Source of the DNA: Piscinibacter sp.
GTDB lineage: Bacteria; Pseudomonadota; Gammaproteobacteria; Burkholderiales; Burkholderiaceae_C
Assembly (NCBI GenBank): GCA_017983795.1
Contig: JAGOAS010000006.1
Coordinates: 103,960-167,959, forward strand
Length of the DNA: 64,000 nucleotides
Direction of reading: 5' to 3'
Part shown: positions 50,545 to 59,836 of the stretch, piece by piece
Position numbering within the stretch: the first letter of the stretch is position 1
Layout: each line of letters opens with the position of its first letter
Translations under genes and position numbers: made by a program
The notes under the pieces: model-generated
Databases searched by the model: none
Told to the model about the DNA's origin: nothing
Seen by the model: only the letters and a program-made list of their open reading frames with translations

Positions 50545-53500
50545 ATGAGCACCAAGCCCCGCGCCCCCCTGGACGCCGCCGCCGTGCAGCAAGTGCTGCG
50601 CAGCAAGCGTTTTCTCGCCGCCGACCGCGCCGCGCTCGACCTCGGCGAGATCGCCACCTGGGACAAGTTCCTGCTGCGCGAGCACCGCCTGCTGGTGCCC
50701 ATCGACGTGCAGGCGCTCTACGTGGCGCCGGGCAGCCAGGAGAAGATGGTGCGGCTGCCGATGCTGGTGGCGCACGTCGATGGCGCGAAGTCGGTGCAGA
50801 ACATCGAGGACGGCCTGCCCGACCCCTTCGACGAAGGCGCGCCGCGCGAGGCCGGCGTGCACCTGCACTGGGCCATGCCCGATGCGCTGCTGCGCGGCTC
50901 GCTGAAGTCGGTGGGCGACGGCAGCGCCAACCGCCTCGCGCTGCCGCCGCTGCCCGATCGCTGGCTGGTGCTGCGCCTGGTGCTGCCGCGCGGCGCCGCC
51001 GAGCCGGTGCTCACCGGCTGGGTGCTGGAGGCCGACCGCGCCGTGGCCGTGCCGCTGGCGTTGTGGCAGGAAGGCGGCGCGGCCTCGACCGCGGCGCAGC
51101 CCGCGGGCGACGAGATCCGGCGCGAGCAGCTCACCGGCACGGTGGGCGGCGCGGTGAGCTGGTCGGGCGTGTACGACGCGGTGCTCAACCGCTTCGCCTT
51201 CCACGACCCGCTCGCCGAGTTGAAGACGATCGCGCCGCAAGGCGTCGACGAAGACTGCGCCAGCTACCTCGTCGCCGGCTGGTGGAGCGACCCGGCGCTC
51301 GATCCGCTCGACAAGGCGCGCAGCAACGACAGCCTGCACGAGATGCTCGAGCGCCTGCGCTGGCGGCTGCTCTACGAGTGGGGCGACGAGACCTGGGCGC
51401 GCCAGCAGGCGCAGGCGCAGGCCGAGTTGCGCCAGGCGCTCGGGCTGACGAGCACCGATCGCTGGGCCGAGCCGCGCCCGCCGGCGCCCGGCAAGGCGCG
51501 CGCCGCACGCGCGGCGGCGGCTGGGGCTGCCTCCGCCTTCGTGCCCATCGACAAGACCTTCCTCGCCAAGCAGGAGCGCGTGGCGGTGTCGGCCTTCGCC
51601 AGCGAGGCAGTGGAGCGCTTCGCCGCGCCAGCCTGGCAGCTGCGCTCCTCGCTGCTGCACGGCGCGATCTACGGCGTGCCGGTGACGGGCCAAGCGCCCA
51701 TCGACCGTCGCCCGGCCGCCGACGCCGTGAGCCTCGCGCTCGGCATGCACGACGACGACCTGCTCGCCGCCTTCGCCGCCGCGCAGGCCACGCCCGACCA
51801 GCGCCGCGCCACCGAGCGGTTGCTCACCGCCTTCACCTCGCAGAAGGTGAACCGCCTCGGCGCGGCCGATGGCGCGGTGGAGCTGGAGGAGCACGAGCAC
51901 GCCATCGCCTTCGCCTCGCTGCCGGCCGGCTCGGCGGGCACCGACCGCTTCCTGCAGCGCGTGCAGACCGGCGGCACCGGCGGGCTGGGCCTGGGCCGTC
52001 AGCGCGCCAGGCACGTGGGCATCGCGGCGCAGACCGAGGCGCGCAAGGGCGTGCTCGGCGCGCAGGCGCCCGCTGCACAGGCCCAGACGCATTTCTCGAG
52101 CAAGGGCAAGCCCGATCTGATCAAGGCCACCGAGGCCATGATCAACGACCTCGCCCGCTCGCGCGTCGGCGAGGTGCTCGCGCCCACCGAGGCGCGCGTG
52201 GTCGATCGGCCGGCGCCGCGCTTCACCTTCCCCACCGAGCCGATGATCGCGCTGCGCGGCGCCGGCCGCAGCCTGCGCCACGGCCACGACGGGCGTGGCT
52301 CGGCCGATGGCAAGCTGAGCTGCCGCTGGCCCACGCACGTCATCGACGAGATCGACGGCGTGATTCCGAAAGACCGCTTCATCCGCTCGCTGGGCAACGG
52401 CTCGGTGCCCGCGGAGGCGCTGACGCTGGCGCGCGAGGCGCTGCTGCACGATCCGTATCACGACGAGTGGATGGCAGCCACACTGGCACCGCCGGGCGCG
52501 GGCCGCAATGCACTGCTGACGCGCCTGAAGGCCGAGTCGGTGCTGCGCTTCGGCCGCGATGGCACCTACGATGGCACGACCGCAGCGCTCAATCCGCTCA
52601 AGGCGCAGTCGGCTTCACGACGCGCGCGCGCCGCAGCGCCCGGCGTGCGGCCCGGCATGCAGGAGCAACAGGCGCTGGTGTCCGACGAACTGCGCAAGTT
52701 CTCGCTCTACAAGGGCGCCGACCCGGATCTCGTCGGTGTCACCACCTGGGCGCAGCCCTGGGTGCCGATGTGGGTCGAGTGGGAAGTGGCGATCGAGGGG
52801 TTGGATCCGCCCACGCTGCAGGCCTGGCAGCTCGGTGCGGTGGATCTCGACGGCGCCGCCACCACCTTCGACGGCGCCACCGCCACGCTGCGCGGCCGCT
52901 CGCAGCTCACCGGCGGCGCGGCCAGGACGCTGCACGATGCGATCACCGACTGGCTCGCCGCCGAAGACGCGCTCGACAAGGATCACGCCGGCCAGGTCGA
53001 CGAGGCGCTGGAAGACGCCTACCGCACGCTCGACAGCGCGGTGAAGAACCTCGATGTGCTCACGGCCACGCTCGACGGCGCGCGCACCCAGCTGCTCGGC
53101 CTGCCGGTGCGCGACGGCCTGCACCGGCCCAGCGCCGCCGAGGGCGTGAGCAACCCGGCGCCGATCGCGCCGCCGCACCTGCTGCTGGCCGGCTGCGCGA
53201 CGCTGCAGCGCGCGCGCGTGCTCGACGCCTTCGGCCGCACGCTGGAGCTGCCGGTGGGCGGCACCATCACGCCGACGCGCGAGTCGATCGCCGATCGGCC
53301 CGGCGCGCTGCTGCTGCGCCCGCGCCTGCTGCGCCCGGCGCGCTGGCTGTTCCGCCTCGTCGATGCGGCCACGCCCGTGGGCGCCGAAGGCACGGAGGCG
53401 CGCGTCGACCAGGTCGAGGCTTCGCTGCAGGTCAACCCGGTGGCCGGCTTCGTGATGCCCGACCACCTCGACGAGAGCCTCGAGGTATTCGGCGTCGACG

Positions 53501-54555
53501 GCGCGCCCATCGGCGAGCTGCTGCACGAGCCGGTGAGCGGCGGCGTGATGTGGGAGATCGCCGCCGGCCGCGAAGGCCCGGCCGATGCCGGCCCGCAGCA
53601 TGGCCTCGCGCCGGCGCAGAAGCCGCTGGCGGATTTCGCCGCGGCCCTGGTGGCGGCCGATGCGGCCGCGCGCGGCGGCGCGCCGGCCAAGGGCGAGGAC
53701 AGCGAGGCCGAGAGCGCGCTCTCCGCGCTGCTGCGCGCCATCGACACCACGCTGTGGACCGTGGACAGCTTCGCCTCGCTGGGCAGCGAGCACGTGGCCG
53801 GGCTGGTGGGCCGGCCCATCGCGGTGGTGCGCGCGCAGCTGCGCCTCGAGTTGCGCCCCCCGTTGGACGTCGACCTGAGCGACGCGCAGCGCGCCGCCGA
53901 ATGGGCGCAGGCCGAGCAGGAAGCGGCGCGCCATGCCTTCCCGGTGCGCATCGGCGAGCTCACGCGCAGCGACGACGGCGTGCTCGGCTTCTTCGTCGAC
54001 GACGACTATTCGCGCTTCCGCCTGGTCGACAAGGTGATCGCCGCCACCGCGCCGGCGGCCGGGCGCAGCCGCGGCCAGCTCGGCGTATTCGGCGAATCGC
54101 AGGGGCTGCCGCCGGCCAGCGGCATCGTGCACCCGTACATCGCCGGCAACGACGACGCCGACACGCTGCTGCTGCACCTCGGCCAGACGGTGACGCTGAC
54201 GCTTCTCATGCACCCGGCCGGCAAGGCCACGCTCAGCTCGGGCGTGCTGCCGCGCAAGGCGCTGGCGCTGGCGCGCGACTGGGTCGGCCCCGGCCTGCAG
54301 GCGATCGCACCCTCGCTGCGCACCGGGCCGGTGCTGGTCGAGACCGACCTCGCCGCCGAAGGCCAGGTGCGGCTGCCCAAGGTGTCGGTATTCGGCAAGG
54401 ACCAGAACTTCCTCTGGCGCGACACGCCGGCGAGCTGGCGCACCGATGCCATCCTCGCCGCCACGCAGAGCGCGCTGCTGCCCGACAGCCCGGCCGAGCT
54501 GCGCGAAGGCTGGATCCGCGTGGCGCCGGAGAAGGCGCAAGGAGGCGGCGCATGA
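50545..54555 (+). CDS. Uncharacterised 1336-aa protein of giant operon
   Basis: The ATG at 50545 follows GGTGGAG; the frame stays open upstream only through the repeat hairpins. No characterised family is recognised. The N-terminus contains IATWDKFLLREHRLLVPIDV, then a conspicuous AGVHLHWAMPDALLRG and PPLPDRWLVLRLVLP. A central Ala/Arg-rich region and a coiled-coil-like segment (residues of about 800-860) follow, then a beta-rich C-terminal third (VFGVDGAPIGELLHEPVSGG, VSVFGKDQNFLWRDTPASW). No signal peptide. The stop overlaps the next gene by ATGA. Size and lack of enzymatic motifs suggest a structural or scaffold protein, which is inference. Confidence 0.65.
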   Translation: MSTKPRAPLDAAAVQQVLRSKRFLAADRAALDLGEIATWDKFLLREHRLLVPIDVQALYVAPGSQEKMVRLPMLVAHVDGAKSVQNIEDGLPDPFDEGAPREAGVHLHWAMPDALLRGSLKSVGDGSANRLALPPLPDRWLVLRLVLPRGAAEPVLTGWVLEADRAVAVPLALWQEGGAASTAAQPAGDEIRREQLTGTVGGAVSWSGVYDAVLNRFAFHDPLAELKTIAPQGVDEDCASYLVAGWWSDPALDPLDKARSNDSLHEMLERLRWRLLYEWGDETWARQQAQAQAELRQALGLTSTDRWAEPRPPAPGKARAARAAAAGAASAFVPIDKTFLAKQERVAVSAFASEAVERFAAPAWQLRSSLLHGAIYGVPVTGQAPIDRRPAADAVSLALGMHDDDLLAAFAAAQATPDQRRATERLLTAFTSQKVNRLGAADGAVELEEHEHAIAFASLPAGSAGTDRFLQRVQTGGTGGLGLGRQRARHVGIAAQTEARKGVLGAQAPAAQAQTHFSSKGKPDLIKATEAMINDLARSRVGEVLAPTEARVVDRPAPRFTFPTEPMIALRGAGRSLRHGHDGRGSADGKLSCRWPTHVIDEIDGVIPKDRFIRSLGNGSVPAEALTLAREALLHDPYHDEWMAATLAPPGAGRNALLTRLKAESVLRFGRDGTYDGTTAALNPLKAQSASRRARAAAPGVRPGMQEQQALVSDELRKFSLYKGADPDLVGVTTWAQPWVPMWVEWEVAIEGLDPPTLQAWQLGAVDLDGAATTFDGATATLRGRSQLTGGAARTLHDAITDWLAAEDALDKDHAGQVDEALEDAYRTLDSAVKNLDVLTATLDGARTQLLGLPVRDGLHRPSAAEGVSNPAPIAPPHLLLAGCATLQRARVLDAFGRTLELPVGGTITPTRESIADRPGALLLRPRLLRPARWLFRLVDAATPVGAEGTEARVDQVEASLQVNPVAGFVMPDHLDESLEVFGVDGAPIGELLHEPVSGGVMWEIAAGREGPADAGPQHGLAPAQKPLADFAAALVAADAAARGGAPAKGEDSEAESALSALLRAIDTTLWTVDSFASLGSEHVAGLVGRPIAVVRAQLRLELRPPLDVDLSDAQRAAEWAQAEQEAARHAFPVRIGELTRSDDGVLGFFVDDDYSRFRLVDKVIAATAPAAGRSRGQLGVFGESQGLPPASGIVHPYIAGNDDADTLLLHLGQTVTLTLLMHPAGKATLSSGVLPRKALALARDWVGPGLQAIAPSLRTGPVLVETDLAAEGQVRLPKVSVFGKDQNFLWRDTPASWRTDAILAATQSALLPDSPAELREGWIRVAPEKAQGGGA

Positions 54556-57500
54556 GTGCGGGCAGTTCCAGCACGCTGCTGTGGCAGCCGCTCGGGCCGC
54601 ACACGCTGCTCGGCGGCGAGCCGCTGGGCGCGACGCGCGTCACCGGCCGCATCTCCATGCTGGCGGTGCACGAAGACGGCGAGCGCGTCTACGCCGCCAG
54701 CGCGAACGGCGGCGTGTGGTACTCGGGCGATGCCGGCGCGAACTGGCGCTCGCTGGACGGCCTGGCCGATACGCCGGGCGCGGCCGCCATCGACCGCCCC
54801 GCGCACCGCCTCGCCTGCGGCGCGATCGCGGTGCGCTTCGGCAGCGGCGGCGCCCCCGATACCGTGATCGTCGGCACCGGCGAGCCCTGGCATGCCGAGG
54901 GCGTGCCGGCGGACCAGCGCACGCATGCGCAGCCGGGCCAGCCCTTCGGCGGCGTGGGCATCCTGATCGGCACGCATCAGCCGGGCCCGCCGGGACCGGG
55001 CAGCATCACCTGGGTGCGCGAGGCCGCCAACCTGGTCGGCCACGGCGTCTACCGCATCGCGCTGCAGCCCGGCGGCACGCGCATCGTCGCGGCCACCACC
55101 GCCGGGCTGTTCGAGCAGCCGGCGCTGGATGCCGGCACGGCCTGGAAGCACGTCTTGGGCGCGCCCTTCGACGGGCTCGACGCCGACTGCAGCGACGTGC
55201 TCTGGACCGCCGCCGACGGCGGCCTGCCGCCGCGCCTGTGGGTGTGGGTGGCGCGCGGCGCGAACGCCGGGCTGTGGGTGGCGGCCAGCAACGTGGCCAC
55301 GCCCGAATGGCGGCGCATCGAGACGCCCGGCAGCGCGGCGCGCCGCGCGGTGCTCGCCGCCGCCACGCCGCAGGAGGTGTGGCTGCTGTGCGATCACCCC
55401 GGCGACGTGACGCGGCCCGCCGGCGACACGGCGCACCCGGCCAGCGCTGCGCCACGCGCAGCGAGCGATTGCGACTGCTGGTTCCGCCGCTCGCCCGATC
55501 GGCGCCAGGGTTTCGTGCAGCTGATCGAGTCGCTGGAAGTGCGGAGCGTGAGCTACCGCCTCATGAGCGGCCGCGCGATCTTCGAGGGCGACATCGACCT
55601 GGGCAGCGAAGCCGAGATGGAAGCGCTGCGCACGGCGGTGAAGGCGGCGCGCGCCGCGCCCGGCGCCGCGCCGGCCGGCGTGCTGCGCGGCATCGTGCAC
55701 AGCAGCGCGGCGCGCTGGCCGGGCGGCCTCGTGGCCTGGGAGACCACGCCGGCGCTGCGCGATCGCGTCGAGCGCGCCATCGCGCACTGGGAGTCGCGCA
55801 CGCGCATCCGCTTCGTCGAGCGAACGCCGGCCAACCAGGCCTTCTATCCGAACTGGGTGTCCTTCGAGCCGGTCAAGGGCTGCAGCTCGCCGGTGGGCAT
55901 GCGCGGCGGCAAGCAGGTGGTCTCGCTGACCGACGGCTGCGAGTTCGGCGCCACGGTGCACGAGATCGGCCACTCGCTGGGCCTGTGGCACGAGCAGAGC
56001 CGCGAGGACCGCAACGCCCACGTGCGCGTGCAGACCGAGAACATCGACCCCGACGAACTCGACAACTTCGACCAGCACATCACCGACGGCGACGACGTCG
56101 GCGCCTACGACTACGCGTCGATCATGCATTACAGCCGCAAGGCGTTCAGCAAGAACGGCGAGGACACCATCGTGCCGCTGGGCGGCCAGAGCATCGGCCA
56201 GCGCGATGGCCTCTCGGCGGGCGACGTGGCGGCGATCCGCAGCATCTACCCGGATCTGGAGCGGCCGCTGCTGTTCCGCATCGGCGGCGGTGCCGACCCG
56301 GCCACGCTGGTGGCACGCGCGGTGCTCGACGTGCCCGACGTTCTCGGCCGCACCGGCCACGCCGCCATCGCGCTGGCCGTGCATCCGACGCTCAACCAGC
56401 GCGTGCTGCTCGGCGGCGCGCGCCATGCCTTCATGAGCGCCGACGGCACGCGGCAGATCACGAACACGCGCGGCAACGACGACGCCGCGCTGCTGGCCGC
56501 CGACGTGGCCGCCGGCGCGGGCGGCCAGCTGCACGTGGGCGGCACGCCGATGTCGCTCGGCGCCGGCGTGTACCCGTTTGTGCACCACATCGTCTTCAGC
56601 AACAGCGGCAATCGCCTCTGGGTGGCCAGCGACGGCGGCATCTACCGCTCGCAGCCGGCCTCGCAGCGCTTCGGCTTCGCCGCGCTGGCCGGCGGCGTGC
56701 GCGCGCACGAGGCCAACGCGATCGCCCAGCATCCGCGGTGCGAGGGCGGCATCGTCGCCAGCCTGCAGGGGCATGGCATCGCCGAGCGCCAGTCGGGCGC
56801 GGCCTGGCGCTGCGTGGGCAGCGGCGAAGGCGGCGGCGCAGCCGTCGACCCGACGCAGCCGCAGCGCTACGTGCATCAGGTCGAGCGCGGCCGCTGGCGC
56901 TCCTCGGACGAGGTGCTCACGCTGAGCCTGCCGCGCGGCGAGGACGACGCGGCACGCTGCGCGCGCCACTCCACGCCCGCGCTGGTGACGCACGAGCGCC
57001 CCGGCGCACCGGCCGGGCGGCAGCGCTTCACGCAGGCGATCGTCGGCAGCTCGCGGCTGTGGTACTCGGAGGACTTCGGCACGAGCTGGGTGACGCTGCC
57101 CGGCGCCACGCCGCCGCCGGCCGGCAACCTCGACCACGACGGCTTCGGCCAGCCCATCACCGTGTGCCGCTGGCAAGGCAGCGAGGTGGCCTGGGTGCTG
57201 GGCGAAGGCAGGCTGCGCCGCTACGCGCGCACACCCGGCAGCGACGTGGCCGCCGGGCCGGGCACCTGGACCATGCAGACCATCCTCGAGCGCACCGTCA
57301 AGCCGAAGAAGGACGAGACCCAGGCCAACGGCCCGATCCGTGATGCCGCGGCCTGGACCGAGCTCGCCGTCAACCTCGAGCCGCCGCCGGCGGCCGGCCA
57401 GCCGCCCGCGGTGCGCGGCGCGCGCGGCGCGCTCTACCTCGGCACGCTCGGCAAGCCGGGCAAGGCCGAGGTCGACACGCTGTGGTGGTTCGACGGCAAC

Positions 57501-59819
57501 GAGCGCTGGTTCGCCACCGGGTTGCGCGCCGCCGGCGTGAATGCGCCGGTGACCGCGATCGCCTGCGACCCGGCCTTCCCCGACGAGGTGTGGGTGGGCA
57601 CCACCATCGGCGTGTGGAAGGGCGAGCGCAACCTCGCCAACCCCGACGCGCCGCACTGGGCCTGGACGGCGCTGCTCAACGGCCTGCCCGAAGCGGCGGT
57701 GCAGGATCTCGCGCTCTTCAGCGACGCCGGCCTGCGCCTGCTGCGTGCCGCGATCGTGGCGCGCGGCGTCTGGGAGCTGCGCCTGGACCAGCCCGAGGTG
57801 CCGACGCTCGCCTACCTGCGCGCGCACGACGACGACTTGCGCCATCGCGACAGCGCCTTGCTGCTCGCGCGCGACGGCAGCGCGACGCGCGCCTGGCACG
57901 CCAGCCCCGATGTGCGCCCGCGCCGCGCCGCGGTGGCCGCGACGACGCCGGCCACGCTGCCCTGGATGCACAGCTCGCCGCAGATCGAGCCCGAACCGCT
58001 GCGCCGCTTCCAGAGCGCGCTGCGCGCACGCAGCGGCGATGCGCGCGTGCGCGCCACCGGCCAATGGGACGCCGCCTTCGACGAGCTGCTCGCGAGCCTC
58101 GGCGCGCCGGTCGTCAACGGCCTGGTGCGCATCGACCGCGCGTTCTGGGAACTCAACATGAGCGTGCCCTTCGCGCTCGCCGAGCCCTGGGGCACGGCGC
58201 AGCCGGGCAGCGCCGACCTGATCGAGTTCAGCGCCGAGCCGCGGCCCGGCGCCGACAGCGCCGCCTCCTGCGAACTGCCGCCCGGCCCGAGCGTGATCGA
58301 CGTGTGCGTGCAGCACCGCGGCCTCGCGCCCATGGACGGCGCCACGGTGCGCGTGACGCTGCTGATGTGGACCGACCCGGCGCCCAGGCCGAGCGCGCGC
58401 CACGACGACGAGCGCACCTGGCCGGACGGCGACATGCCCTGGACGGGCGCGGTGAACCACATCCTGAACTCGACGCCGGGCACCACCACGCTGCCGCTGG
58501 GGGCCGGCTGGCGCATCGTCGGCAGCCGCCAGACGCTCACCGGCCAGATGCTCGACGCGCTGCACCCCGGCATCGCCAGCTTCGCGCTCGACCTGACCGC
58601 CGTGCCGGCCGATCGGCTCGTGCTGCTGGTGGCGGTGGTGCGCGCCGGCGCCGACGACGTGGCGCTCGCGCCGGCGCCGCTGCGCGATCTGGTGCCGGCC
58701 AATGCCAACCTCGCGGTGCGCTCGCTGCGCATCGCCGGCACCAGCGTCGACGCGCCGGCGATCCGCAACCCCTTCCCGACCGTGCACTACGCCTTGCAGT
58801 TGCAGCCCGGCGCCGCGCACAACGCGCGGCTCGCCACCGCGCTGGCGACCGAGCGCGCGGCGCTGGAGGATGCCGACAAGGCCCGGCTCGACAAGGTGGC
58901 GCTGATCGTTGCACGGCTCATGCCCACCGGCACGATGGAGTACGCCGGCGTGCACGAGACCGAGATGTACTTCTCGGCCAGCCTGCTGAAGGTGGCGATG
59001 CTGTATGCGAGCTTCGAGCTCGAAGCGCAGGTCAACCAGCTCGCGACCGATCTGCCCGCGCCGACCGCGGCGAAGTTCCTCGAGCGCGTGCAGCGCGAGT
59101 TCGGCAAGACCATCGAGCGCTCGGTGGCGCGCATCAACAGGCCGGGCGAGTGGCGCACGACCAAGTTCAGGGAAGTGCTGCGCGCGCTGCCCGACGGGCC
59201 GAACCACTTCCGCGTCGAGCTGAGCCCGACGCATGCGGCCGACCTCGAGAAGATCTTCACGGTGCAGGACAAGAACATCGCGCCGCGCGACACCATGCAC
59301 CGCCTCGGCTACGCTTACGTCAACCGTGCGCTCGAAGCGGGCGGCTTCTTCAATGCGGCCAGCGCCAACGGCATCTGGACCACCGCGGACTACGGCTCCT
59401 GGCCCGACTTCCACGTGCCGGTGGCCACGCGCGGCGGCCGCCCCGAGCGCAACGGCAGCTCGTCGGCAGCGATGACGGCGCTGGCCATGGCCAGCCTGCT
59501 CGCGCACCTGCAGCGCGGCACGCTGGTCGACGCGGCGGCGAGCGCGCGCATGCGCACGATCTTCCAGGCCGGAGCGGGCTGGACCTGGATGAAGAACTTC
59601 ACCCCCACCTCCGCCGCCTCGTTCACGGTCACCGGCTGCAAGATCGGCGAATCGCCCAGCGGCTCGGCCTTCGTCGGCAACGTCTACTCCGAGGGCGCGT
59701 GGCTGCGCCGCAAGAGCGACGCGGCCGAGTTCGTGCTCGTCTGGCAGAACGTACACGAGAGCCTTCCCTTCCCGCCGATCTTCCGCGCCATCGACGCGGT
59801 GGTCCGCAACTGGCCCTGA
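54552..59819 (+). CDS. Propeller/astacin/beta-lactamase-like fusion protein, 1755 aa
   Basis: Three modules are recognisable. Residues of about 1-300 and 590-1080 carry sialidase/BNR-type propeller motifs (VYAASANGGVWYSGDAGANW, RLWVASDGGIYRSQP, RLWYSEDFGTSWVTLP). Residues of about 390-570 are an M12A astacin metalloprotease: zinc motif HEIGHSLGLWHE at 470-481 and the Met-turn SIMHY at 523-527. Near residue 1477 the segment MYFSASLLKVAMLY has the SxxK (Ser1477, Lys1480) of serine beta-lactamase/PBP-like hydrolases; a later KIGESPSG may be the third motif. The propeller appears split by the protease. No signal peptide is visible, which is odd for an astacin. The protein could process or bind cell-wall or surface material. 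Confidence 0.8.
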   Translation: MSAGSSSTLLWQPLGPHTLLGGEPLGATRVTGRISMLAVHEDGERVYAASANGGVWYSGDAGANWRSLDGLADTPGAAAIDRPAHRLACGAIAVRFGSGGAPDTVIVGTGEPWHAEGVPADQRTHAQPGQPFGGVGILIGTHQPGPPGPGSITWVREAANLVGHGVYRIALQPGGTRIVAATTAGLFEQPALDAGTAWKHVLGAPFDGLDADCSDVLWTAADGGLPPRLWVWVARGANAGLWVAASNVATPEWRRIETPGSAARRAVLAAATPQEVWLLCDHPGDVTRPAGDTAHPASAAPRAASDCDCWFRRSPDRRQGFVQLIESLEVRSVSYRLMSGRAIFEGDIDLGSEAEMEALRTAVKAARAAPGAAPAGVLRGIVHSSAARWPGGLVAWETTPALRDRVERAIAHWESRTRIRFVERTPANQAFYPNWVSFEPVKGCSSPVGMRGGKQVVSLTDGCEFGATVHEIGHSLGLWHEQSREDRNAHVRVQTENIDPDELDNFDQHITDGDDVGAYDYASIMHYSRKAFSKNGEDTIVPLGGQSIGQRDGLSAGDVAAIRSIYPDLERPLLFRIGGGADPATLVARAVLDVPDVLGRTGHAAIALAVHPTLNQRVLLGGARHAFMSADGTRQITNTRGNDDAALLAADVAAGAGGQLHVGGTPMSLGAGVYPFVHHIVFSNSGNRLWVASDGGIYRSQPASQRFGFAALAGGVRAHEANAIAQHPRCEGGIVASLQGHGIAERQSGAAWRCVGSGEGGGAAVDPTQPQRYVHQVERGRWRSSDEVLTLSLPRGEDDAARCARHSTPALVTHERPGAPAGRQRFTQAIVGSSRLWYSEDFGTSWVTLPGATPPPAGNLDHDGFGQPITVCRWQGSEVAWVLGEGRLRRYARTPGSDVAAGPGTWTMQTILERTVKPKKDETQANGPIRDAAAWTELAVNLEPPPAAGQPPAVRGARGALYLGTLGKPGKAEVDTLWWFDGNERWFATGLRAAGVNAPVTAIACDPAFPDEVWVGTTIGVWKGERNLANPDAPHWAWTALLNGLPEAAVQDLALFSDAGLRLLRAAIVARGVWELRLDQPEVPTLAYLRAHDDDLRHRDSALLLARDGSATRAWHASPDVRPRRAAVAATTPATLPWMHSSPQIEPEPLRRFQSALRARSGDARVRATGQWDAAFDELLASLGAPVVNGLVRIDRAFWELNMSVPFALAEPWGTAQPGSADLIEFSAEPRPGADSAASCELPPGPSVIDVCVQHRGLAPMDGATVRVTLLMWTDPAPRPSARHDDERTWPDGDMPWTGAVNHILNSTPGTTTLPLGAGWRIVGSRQTLTGQMLDALHPGIASFALDLTAVPADRLVLLVAVVRAGADDVALAPAPLRDLVPANANLAVRSLRIAGTSVDAPAIRNPFPTVHYALQLQPGAAHNARLATALATERAALEDADKARLDKVALIVARLMPTGTMEYAGVHETEMYFSASLLKVAMLYASFELEAQVNQLATDLPAPTAAKFLERVQREFGKTIERSVARINRPGEWRTTKFREVLRALPDGPNHFRVELSPTHAADLEKIFTVQDKNIAPRDTMHRLGYAYVNRALEAGGFFNAASANGIWTTADYGSWPDFHVPVATRGGRPERNGSSSAAMTALAMASLLAHLQRGTLVDAAASARMRTIFQAGAGWTWMKNFTPTSAASFTVTGCKIGESPSGSAFVGNVYSEGAWLRRKSDAAEFVLVWQNVHESLPFPPIFRAIDAVVRNWP

Positions 59820-59836
59820 ACTTCAGGAGAACTTCC

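Noticed and set aside
54006-59756. A 1916-codon minus-strand open frame opposite the propeller/astacin gene
   Set aside because: Same kind of shadow; the plus strand carries complete zinc-protease motifs and a coupled start.
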